In this document: positions 26,090 to 33,005 of the stretch, in pieces | Position numbering within the stretch: position 1 is the first letter of the stretch | Layout of the letters: each line of letters opens with the position of its first letter | From: Poseidonocella sp. HB161398 | GTDB lineage: Bacteria > Pseudomonadota > Alphaproteobacteria > Rhodobacterales > Rhodobacteraceae | Assembly: GCF_005870025.1 (NCBI RefSeq) | Contig: NZ_VATA01000025.1 | Location: 33,521 to 97,520 of the forward strand | Direction: 5' to 3' | DNA length: 64,000 nucleotides | Notes under the pieces: generated by a model | What the model saw: only the letters and a program-made list of their open reading frames with translations | Told to the model about the DNA's origin: nothing | Database searches by the model: none | Translations under genes and position numbers: made by a program

Positions 26090-27520
26090 ATGGAACACGC
26101 AAAAATGATTAAATTATTTTGGATTAGTGACGATTGCCGCGGGATTGCCCCGCAAGGGGACCCGGCGCCGGAGCCGGCCCGCCCCGGACACCGCCCGCAG
26201 CAGGCACGGAAACGCCGGCGCGCCCCGAAACCCGCGCTGCGCGCGGGGCTCTTGGGACTTGCCGCCCTCGCAGCGTCCTGCCTGGCCGGGCCGGACCCGG
26301 CCGCGGCGCAGCAGGCCACGCTCGCCGCCGCGAACCTGCCGGTCCGGGTGGTCACGAGCTCCGAGCTGGGCTGGATCCAAGGCGAGGATGTCGGCAAGAG
26401 CTTCGCCGCCCTGCTGAAGGGCCGGCTGCGGCCCGGGGACACGCTTCTTGTCGAGGACATGTACTGGATCGACGCGGCCGATCTGCAGCTCCTGCCGGGC
26501 ATGACCATCGAGGGCGTCAATGGCGGCGGCTTCGATGTCGTGACAACGCCTGACGACAATACCGCGCTCTTCCTCGGCGCCGACGGGCTGACGGTGACAG
26601 ACCTCGCGATCCGCATCCCCGGCGCGCCCGAGACCGGATATCCCGGCACCAAGCCGCAGCCCGGAGAGCACTATGATCCGAAGCGGATCTTCCTGCTCCA
26701 GGAGGATGCCAGGGTCACTTTCCGCAACACGTCCTTCGCCGGCAATGTCGAGATGTTCATCGACGCGCATAACAGCCCGGACCTGGTGATCGAGGACAGC
26801 TCCTTCGAAGGCGGCAAGTACCAGGTGCGGCTGCTGGGCAGCACCGATCGCGCGGTGGTCACGGGCGGCCTCTTCCGCCACTCGCTGGCCGACGGGATCA
26901 AGACCGAGGCCAGCGACGGCACCGGTCCGCAGAACGCGTCGATCACGCGCAGCTACTTCGACGACGCCAATCGCGACGGCATCGACACGGCGGGCGGGTT
27001 CAAGGACGGCCATATCGCGGACTCCGTCTTCTACGCCAACGGGATCGACCTGAAGGTGATCATGGAGAAGGACGCCGACATCACCACGGCGCGCAGCGTC
27101 AACGGCACCCGCATCGACAATATCCGCATCATCGACGAAGAGAACGCGATCGTCGTGACGATGCTGGACCGCGTCGGCATCCTGACCGGGGAGAACGCCG
27201 ATACCTGGATGCCGCATGACATCCTGGTCACCAATTCCACCATCGAGAGCACCACCGGCAAAGAGGTCCGCGCCTTCCTGATCAAGGACGGCTATGACAT
27301 CGCCTGGAAGAATATGACCTATCTGGGCAATGTCAGCGACCGGCGCCTGCTGAATGCCGAAGCGCCCAGGGGCTGGTCCTCCCGCGACGTCGGCGGCAGC
27401 GGCACGGTCACCGGCAAGCCGCTGTGCCCGCCGCTGGCCGGGCGCGGCCGGGACATCGCCGCCCCCTCCCGCCTGCCCGCCGATTTCCGCGCAGACCGCG
27501 GCTGTCCGGTCCCCAACTGA
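26090..27520 (+). CDS. right-handed parallel beta-helix protein, exported
   Basis: The 476-residue protein has a long basic N-terminus, then a hydrophobic signal segment at about residues 50-72 ending in A-A-A-Q-Q. An N-terminal cap and about nine to ten beta-helix coils follow, rich in I-x-N/D and G-I-D-T/G-I-K motifs (I-E-D-S-S-F-E-G, S-L-A-D-G-I-K-T-E, D-A-N-R-D-G-I-D-T). The fold is that of pectate-lyase-like polysaccharide lyases, epimerases and hydrolases. No catalytic triad can be assigned from sequence alone. The start is uncertain (ATG 26090 or 26105; neither has a strong Shine-Dalgarno). The neighbourhood is envelope or polysaccharide-related. Confidence 0.75.
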   Translation: MEHAKMIKLFWISDDCRGIAPQGDPAPEPARPGHRPQQARKRRRAPKPALRAGLLGLAALAASCLAGPDPAAAQQATLAAANLPVRVVTSSELGWIQGEDVGKSFAALLKGRLRPGDTLLVEDMYWIDAADLQLLPGMTIEGVNGGGFDVVTTPDDNTALFLGADGLTVTDLAIRIPGAPETGYPGTKPQPGEHYDPKRIFLLQEDARVTFRNTSFAGNVEMFIDAHNSPDLVIEDSSFEGGKYQVRLLGSTDRAVVTGGLFRHSLADGIKTEASDGTGPQNASITRSYFDDANRDGIDTAGGFKDGHIADSVFYANGIDLKVIMEKDADITTARSVNGTRIDNIRIIDEENAIVVTMLDRVGILTGENADTWMPHDILVTNSTIESTTGKEVRAFLIKDGYDIAWKNMTYLGNVSDRRLLNAEAPRGWSSRDVGGSGTVTGKPLCPPLAGRGRDIAAPSRLPADFRADRGCPVPN

Positions 27521-27531
27521 TCCGGTCCTGA

Positions 27532-28000
27532 CCCGCGCCGCGCATCCCTGCCGCGATCACCGTCACCGGGCTTTCGGAGATGTCCGGCAGGGTGGAGGAA
27601 GAGCTGGCGCGCATCCGGATCGGTGGCGGCAGGACCGCCTTCCAGGCGCATTGCGCCTTCCGCCATTCGCTGCTGCCGCAGATCGAGGTCGGGCGGCATC
27701 TGGCCGGCCTGATCGGCCGGGATATGGGCTCGGTCCAGGGCTTCGGCTATTCCGAGGCGCCCGCGGGCGCGGCGGGCAAACGGAACCGCGATCTTCTGGC
27801 CGAGGTCCTCACGGTCCCGTCCCGCCGCTTCGAGGGCACCGCCATGCCGCCGGTCGGTCTGGACGAAGCGACCATCGCGGAGATCGCCGCCTTCCCGGAG
27901 CTGCGCCAGGCCGCGGCCTCTGCCCAGGAGTCCGGCGCGGCTTGCGCCGATGGTGCGGACCTCCGGCCCATCGCCCATCCGGGGTGCGCCCTGTCCGCCA
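27532..28000 (+). pseudogene. decayed class I cytochrome c
   Basis: In one frame from about 27604 to 27910 the translation follows a small cytochrome c. A-F-Q-A-H-C-A-F-R-H-S stands where the CxxCH haem motif should be, then V-G-R-H-L-A-G-L-I-G-R-D-M-G-S-V-Q-G-F-G-Y-S-E-A, then G-T-A-M-P-P with the distal Met. The second haem cysteine is replaced by Arg, no signal peptide precedes it, and the only ATG (27580) has its GGAG directly abutting. It is best read as a truncated, inactive gene copy. The remaining sequence to 28240 shows nothing recognisable. Confidence 0.6.
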
Positions 28001-28240
28001 GGATGGTGGCCGCTCTGCAATCAAGGTGGATGCATCGATGGCGGCGGGACAGGAGGACGGTCGGTCAGGCGAAGACGCGACCGCCCTATCCGCCGCGCCC
28101 GGGGACACCGGCATAAGGGCGGCGGCCAGGCGCCCGCGCGGAGGACCCGGCTTTCGCAGACACCTTCCGGCCAAGGAATGCCCGGAGATTGCGGCGCTGC
28201 GGCCGTGGGCCGGTCAGGCTGGCGCGCCGGGCAATCCGGG

Positions 28241-29713
28241 TCAGGCCTCCTTCCGCACGGGCGGCAGCTGGTCGAGCGGGCCGTCGAGGCAGAGGCCCGT
28301 TGCAGCGCGGCGCAGGCTCTCCATCGCCCCGGGACGGCGGATCGCGCCGGTCTCCGCCCAGCCGGTCCGCCGGATCATGACATCCTCGAGCGTCACCGCC
28401 ATCTCCGCGCCGACCGCGTGGCGGATGCGTTCGGACGCGGCCGCGCCATCCAGCGGATCGGGATCGTCGCGCAAGTCGACCGCCAGCGTCTCGCCGCTGC
28501 TGCGGGACGCGCCCCCCGAGACGGGCAGCTGCGACGCAGCCAGATCGACGGCGCGCTCCGCGATCAGCCGCGCGGTGGTGTACTTGACGCCGATGGCGCT
28601 GACGAGCCCCGGCAGCCCCGCCTGCGAATGGTCGATCAGCGCGCCGCGCGTCTTGCGCCGGACGCCGCGGGCATCGTCGACATCTGCCGGGATCAGCCCC
28701 TGCTGCACCCAGAGCACGTTCCCCCGGCTCAGCCGCAGCTCCGGCGCGGCCAGGTTCAGCTCCGCGAGGAAGTCGTCGACATCGGCATCGGATTTCGCCG
28801 CGCCCCGGGCCGGCGCCTCATGCGTGCCGGCGATGGTGAGGTGCTTCCACGGGGTCAGGAAGTACATCCGCCCGCCGCGCGAGACGACGGCATCGGACTC
28901 CGCGCGCCCGACCACTGCCCGGGCCATGGTTGCCGCCGGAAGGTCGAGGACCAGGTTGGTCGCGCGGGCGAAGCCCGGAAAGCCCGAGCCTGCGGGCAGA
29001 TGCGGCGCGGCCAGCGCCGGGGCCCGGCCGCCGGTGCAGGACAGCGTGACCGTCGCGCTCAGCCGCCCGGTCTCGCCCGTCAGCCGGTCGCGCAGGAAGG
29101 CGCCGGCAATGCGCGCGCCCTCGGCGGCGAAGCCCGTCACCTCCATGTAGTTGGCCGCGCATGCCCCCTGCGAGAGCGCCGCGCGCAGCAGCGCCATGTG
29201 GAGCTGGTTCACGTCGGTGATCTGGCCGTCGCGCCAGACGCCGCCGCCGGTCAGATCCGCCCCGGCCAGCCGGCCGAGCCGGGCGCGCGCCTCGGCCGCG
29301 CCGACCGTGCGCGCGCCGGGATAGCCGGGACCGCGCAGCCCGGCGGAGGCGAGGTTATAGAGGGCCGTGGCCGCCCGGAACGCCTCCGGCCCGCGGCTGC
29401 CATGGCCGTAGAGCGGGATGGTGAATTCCAGCGGCCGGACGAGGCCGGGCGCCGCGCGTTGCCAGAAAGCGCGTTCCCGGGCCGAGCTGCGCAGCCGCCG
29501 GAAATCGAGATGCTGCACGTAGCGGATGCCGCCATGCATGATCTTGAGCGAGTTATGCGAGCTGCCGCCACCGAAATCCGACCGCTCGACCAGGGCGACG
29601 CGCAGCCCGCGCAGCGACGCGTCCCAGGCGGCCATCAGCCCGTAGATGCCGCCGCCTGCGACCAGGAGGTCGAAGGGGCGGCTGCAGAGTTCGCCGAGGC
29701 CCGACCGCTTCAT
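28241..29713 (-). CDS. GlpD-like FAD-dependent glycerol-3-phosphate dehydrogenase/oxidoreductase
   Basis: The 490-residue flavoprotein opens with the dinucleotide-binding motif L-L-V-A-G-G-G-I-Y-G (about residues 16-25). It shows the GlpD hallmark H-G-G-I-R-Y-V-Q-H-L-D-F and V-K-Y-T-T-A-R near the end of the FAD domain. A short C-terminal domain follows. Aerobic GlpD oxidises glycerol-3-phosphate to dihydroxyacetone phosphate at the membrane. No glycerol kinase or facilitator gene lies nearby, so a specialised role, for instance on a polysaccharide or lipid precursor, is possible. Its ATG overlaps the stop of the upstream gene (ATGA). Confidence 0.85.
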   Translation of the reverse strand: MKRSGLGELCSRPFDLLVAGGGIYGLMAAWDASLRGLRVALVERSDFGGGSSHNSLKIMHGGIRYVQHLDFRRLRSSARERAFWQRAAPGLVRPLEFTIPLYGHGSRGPEAFRAATALYNLASAGLRGPGYPGARTVGAAEARARLGRLAGADLTGGGVWRDGQITDVNQLHMALLRAALSQGACAANYMEVTGFAAEGARIAGAFLRDRLTGETGRLSATVTLSCTGGRAPALAAPHLPAGSGFPGFARATNLVLDLPAATMARAVVGRAESDAVVSRGGRMYFLTPWKHLTIAGTHEAPARGAAKSDADVDDFLAELNLAAPELRLSRGNVLWVQQGLIPADVDDARGVRRKTRGALIDHSQAGLPGLVSAIGVKYTTARLIAERAVDLAASQLPVSGGASRSSGETLAVDLRDDPDPLDGAAASERIRHAVGAEMAVTLEDVMIRRTGWAETGAIRRPGAMESLRRAATGLCLDGPLDQLPPVRKEA

Positions 29714-30642
29714 GTCGCGGCCTCCGGGCCGATCGCAGGAGCCGCACGGCGGCGGCGGAGCGCACGCTGTCCCGAGAGGATCCGCGCCAGCCCGCTGCGG
29801 CGGCCGAGGACGGGGAGCGCGGTCTCGCGCCCGGCGAGGCGCGCGCAGATGCCCTGGGCGGGCCGTGCAGGATCGACCGGGGCATCGAGAAGGCCACCGA
29901 ACCGGCCGATCCCCGCCTCCGCCCCCGGAACAGGCAGCGGATCCGTGCCCGGCAGCACCGGGATGCCCGCCGCGGCGGCCGCGGCCAGGAGCGGCGAGCG
30001 CCAGCCGGGCGGCCGGCCGGCATTGTCGCCCAGAAGCCGCCCCGGCACCCGGCCCTCCGCAACAAGTACGGAGAGGGTGGCGCCCCGGCGCCCCAGCCAC
30101 TTGCCGAGGCCCCAGGGCAGGACCGCCGGATGCCCCAGCTCCGCCAGTCCGGCCAGGACATCGGCAAGCGGCCGCCCGTCCGGATGGGCGCCGGTCATGC
30201 CGAAGGCGAGGACCTCGATCTTCTCGGCGGTGACGATCTGGCGCCCGGCCACCAGCAGGATCCGGCGGCCTTCGGCATCTGCCGCCACCAGCGCGGCCGG
30301 ATCGTCGCGCAAGCCGGAAAGCTGCCACCCGGGAATGGCCATCTCTCCGCTGCGCAGCGCGGCAAAGGCATTCTCGCGGACCGTTTCGGTCAGCATCAGG
30401 CAGGGCAGCACGGCAGGAAAGCCCCGGGCCGCCGCCCCCGCCACCAGATTTTTCCGCCCCGCGGACAGCGCCAGGGACAGGTCGGCGCCGGGATAGAAAT
30501 GGACATGGCCGTCCAGCGCCACCGCGCGGACGTCTCCGGCCTCGAGCCGGTCGAGCACGGGAATGGTCACGAAAGGATGCCCCGCGCCTGGACTTGGGCA
30601 ATTCTCCGGCCTTTGCCCGACAAAACTGGGCTTTCGCTGCAC
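29710..30642 (-). CDS. putative amidohydrolase/PHP-like protein coupled to the GlpD-like gene
   Basis: The protein is about 310 residues from a GTG at 30642. An alternative GTG at 30570 (V-T-I-P-V-L-D-R-L) would give 286. No family is named with certainty. The segment V-A-L-D-G-H-V-H-F-Y-P resembles the N-terminal HxH metal site of amidohydrolases or TatD/PHP enzymes, and A-F-G-M-T-G-A-H-P-D-G and G-D-N-A-G-R-P could supply further ligands. It precedes the GlpD-like gene with a 4-bp overlap and diverges from the O-antigen-ligase-like gene, which suggests a joint role in envelope glycan or lipid chemistry. Confidence 0.6.
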   Translation of the reverse strand: MQRKPSFVGQRPENCPSPGAGHPFVTIPVLDRLEAGDVRAVALDGHVHFYPGADLSLALSAGRKNLVAGAAARGFPAVLPCLMLTETVRENAFAALRSGEMAIPGWQLSGLRDDPAALVAADAEGRRILLVAGRQIVTAEKIEVLAFGMTGAHPDGRPLADVLAGLAELGHPAVLPWGLGKWLGRRGATLSVLVAEGRVPGRLLGDNAGRPPGWRSPLLAAAAAAGIPVLPGTDPLPVPGAEAGIGRFGGLLDAPVDPARPAQGICARLAGRETALPVLGRRSGLARILSGQRALRRRRAAPAIGPEAAT

Positions 30643-30737
30643 ATGCTGATGAAAACTGTTCGATTCTGCATCGGCTCGTAGTATCCGTTAACTTGGCCCT
30701 GCCCTTCGGCATCGGCGTAATTCATTAAGTAATTCGC

Positions 30738-30751
30738 GGAGGAAGAGTATT
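30738..30751 (+). promoter_or_regulatory. Shine-Dalgarno in front of an ATT start
   Basis: GGAGGAAGAG at 30738-30747 is the strongest ribosome-binding sequence in this intergenic region. It stands at ideal distance (6 nt after GGAGG) from an in-frame ATT codon at 30749. No ATG, GTG or TTG occurs in that frame between the upstream stop at 30689-30691 and the GTG at 30848. Confidence 0.5.
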
Positions 30752-32050
30752 ATCTTCGCTCATAGATTAGACAGGCGCGCAAACTCGCTGAAGCTGAGGA
30801 TAGCGCCGGAGACCAGGGATTTCCTAGCTTTTTCGGCGTGGTGCCTGGTGACTTTCATACAGTTCCCGATGGACGAGCTGATTCTCTACCCGCTGGCGCT
30901 CTATTACGCTTGGGCGGTCTGGCGGGATCAGGGAAAGATCGCGCCGATTCTGGCGCGGTCCTGGATCATCATGCTGTTCCCGATGTGGTGCCTGATTTCT
31001 CCGCTCTGGGCGGTCGTGCCGGTCACGGCCTTCAAGAAGGCGGTTTATCTGACCCTGACCATGGCGATCTGCTACCAGGTCGCCGCGACCATGAGCCCGC
31101 GGCGCATTCTGCATGGCATCCTGCTGGCCACCGGCATCATCGGCGTGATCAACATCGTCTACGCCTTCGGCACCGGGGATCTGCGGACCGGGATCTTCGT
31201 CCAGAAGAACTACATGGGCAAGTACATGGTCGTGCTCTGGGTGATCGCCTCGGCCGTGCTGCTCGACCGCGGCTCGGCCTGGTGGATCCGGGTCTGCGCC
31301 TCCGGCATCGCGGTGATTGCCGTCATCATGACCTTTCTCAGCGAATCGGCGACGGCGGTGATGCTGGTCGCGGTGACCGGGCTGATCAATATCTGCGGCT
31401 CGCTCTTCCTTATCGGCGGGCTCCTGCGGGCGGGCCGGATCGCGGCGATCTGCTTCTGCCTCTCGCTCGTGGCCGGGGCCGGGGCGATCGTGATTCCGAG
31501 CCTGCAGAAGAGCCCGGTGGAGGCCGTGCTGAACCATTTCGGCAAGGACACGACCCTGACCGGACGCACGGTGCTCTGGGACTATGCCGAGGACCAGATC
31601 GCGAAGGAGCCCTGGCTCGGCGTCGGCGAGAACGGCTTCTGGCGCTACCGCTCCTCGCCGCTGGTCCAGAAGCTCTACGAGGAGTTCCACAAAAGCCCCG
31701 GCGACAACTTCAACTTCCACAACAGCTATTACGAGATCGCGGTGCATCAGGGGCTGATCGGCCTGGCCCTGGCGGTGATGGCGCTGATCTGGGGCGCCTG
31801 GCAGGTTCTCAGGGGCGCGCTGGTCCTGGCCGGGGTGGCGCAGATCTACTTCCTCACCCAGACCCTCACCGTTCTGGCGCGAACAATGACCGAGGCGGAT
31901 TTCCTGAAGCCCTTCTCGCTCTTCCACATGATCCTGTGGATCGGCGCGCTCTCGGCACTGAGCCAGCTGCGCAGCAGGCGGACAGCCCCGCGCCCGGTGT
32001 CCCTGAGCGGCTACCGCGCGCCCCTGCACAGGCGGCCCGGCTCGATCTAG
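30749..32050 (+). CDS. O-antigen ligase / Wzy-like exopolysaccharide polymerase membrane protein
   Basis: The protein is 433 residues from the ATT at 30749, or 400 from the GTG at 30848. The GTG would cut through the first membrane helix (D-F-L-A-F-S-A-W-C-L-V-T-F-I), so the longer form is preferred. Ten or more hydrophobic segments are visible. A periplasmic Wzy_C-type loop carries L-T-G-R-T-V-L-W and F-H-N-S-Y-Y-E-I-A-V-H-Q-G-L-I-G, the G-R and H-N-S-Y signatures of the O-antigen ligase/ExoQ family. It joins or polymerises glycan repeat units at the outer face of the inner membrane. No glycosyltransferases are adjacent in this window. Confidence 0.85.
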   Translation: MIFAHRLDRRANSLKLRIAPETRDFLAFSAWCLVTFIQFPMDELILYPLALYYAWAVWRDQGKIAPILARSWIIMLFPMWCLISPLWAVVPVTAFKKAVYLTLTMAICYQVAATMSPRRILHGILLATGIIGVINIVYAFGTGDLRTGIFVQKNYMGKYMVVLWVIASAVLLDRGSAWWIRVCASGIAVIAVIMTFLSESATAVMLVAVTGLINICGSLFLIGGLLRAGRIAAICFCLSLVAGAGAIVIPSLQKSPVEAVLNHFGKDTTLTGRTVLWDYAEDQIAKEPWLGVGENGFWRYRSSPLVQKLYEEFHKSPGDNFNFHNSYYEIAVHQGLIGLALAVMALIWGAWQVLRGALVLAGVAQIYFLTQTLTVLARTMTEADFLKPFSLFHMILWIGALSALSQLRSRRTAPRPVSLSGYRAPLHRRPGSI

Positions 32051-32089
32051 CGCCACGCCCGGCCAGACCAGCGGCCGGAAACGCCGACG

Positions 32090-32145
32090 CGCCGCATCCG
32101 GGCGGCGCGGAATCCGCGGTGGGCTCTGGCCCGCCGGATGCGGCG
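32090..32145 (+). terminator. large stem-loop after the ligase-like gene
   Basis: CGCCGCATCCGG (32090-32101) and CCGGATGCGGCG (32134-32145) are perfect 12-bp inverted arms, 40 bp after the stop. The 32-bp interior is also partly self-complementary. No U-run follows; it may be a transcript-end structure or a repeat element. Confidence 0.4.
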
Positions 32146-32893
32146 GAGCACCGCCTGCAGCCCACGGGACCATGTCTCCGCCTCTCCCACCGCCCGGAGC
32201 CGACCCTGAGCGAGCTGCGGCAGAGCACGTCCGGGCTGGCCCCCGATGCGCGTCCTTCCGAAGCAGCAACCAGGCCGGGCCCGGCAAGTCCCCGCGTTCT
32301 ACTGCGCTGCGGCGGGGGTCTCTTTCGGGGACGCGGACGGTGGGGACGGCAGCCTGCGCCAGACCCAGAAAGCCGTCCACCGCCCCATTCCGTTCAGTTT
32401 CGAAAGAGAGCGCATGGGAAAGACCGAGATCGCCCTGCCCCGGCTGCATTTCGGGCAGTCGGCTTCACCGGATGGACAAGCGGAAATTCCCGACCTGCGG
32501 ACAGCACCCGTCCCGGCATCCCGAAGCCAGATCATTTTCGAGGCTTCCGGCTCGAATTTTGCTCTATTCGAGAATCCTATTGTTCAACTGAAATGGTTTT
32601 GTTTTGAGAGCAAAAGCAAATACGGCGGCGAATAAAATAACGTGTGGTCAATTTTCTCGGCAAAATCTTGAATTTCGCAACCAATTGAGATCGTCTCCTA
32701 ACCCGTTCCATTTATGCCTGATTCCATCAAACTGTCACTAAATACGACACATATTTAGATTTTCATAACTCGCCTTCGGCCGGAAAATTATTGGCGGATT
32801 TTTGCCGGTTCCCTTTATTGGCGATTTATGGCCGGTCGACTCCGGAAAAGCTTACCCTTAACCTTCCATCAACCGCTTTTCGGCGACATCTGA
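32146..32893. other. gene-free region with an AT-rich right half
   Basis: No convincing gene is seen. A 73-codon frame from 32414 has no strong support. From about 32540 the base composition drops to AT-rich, unlike the surrounding genes. TTGGCG and TTTATT boxes near 32790-32820 are promoter-like. TTAA-N7-TCAAC at 32858-32873 is one base off the CtrA box. The region ends in an intrinsic terminator, so a short RNA is probably made here. Confidence 0.45.
32858..32873 (+). promoter_or_regulatory. CtrA-like box
   Basis: TTAA-CCTTCCA-TCAAC matches the alphaproteobacterial CtrA consensus TTAA-N7-TTAAC with one mismatch. It lies 148 bp before the G8-protein start. CtrA controls motility and surface genes in Rhodobacterales, which fits a secreted surface protein, but one site with a mismatch is weak evidence. 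Confidence 0.3.
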
Positions 32894-32932
32894 AACACGA
32901 GAACTGGCCCATGCCGGTCCCCGTGTTTTTTT
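32894..32932 (+). terminator. orphan intrinsic terminator upstream of the G8 surface protein
   Basis: AACACG...CTGG (32894-32907) pairs with CCGG...CGTGTT (32914-32927) in an imperfect 14-bp stem with a 6-base loop. It runs into seven T's. It stands 73 bp before the next ATG and 840 bp after the last gene, so it terminates either a small RNA or the leader of the surface-protein gene. Confidence 0.7.
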
Positions 32933-33005
32933 ATTGAGTGTCAAGAGCTGGGTTTATCGGCCGATTGGGAAAGCGAAGTTTCCCGGTGTGAACGAAGGAA
33001 GTTTG

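Noticed and set aside
29714..30712. N-terminal extension of the GlpD-like protein by about 330 codons
   Set aside because: The extension is a shadow of the coupled upstream gene; the FAD-binding motif begins just after the ATG at 29713.
32414..32635. 73-codon plus-strand frame before the G8 gene
   Set aside because: Only a poor purine-rich stretch precedes it, the composition changes midway into the AT-rich leader, and no family is recognised.
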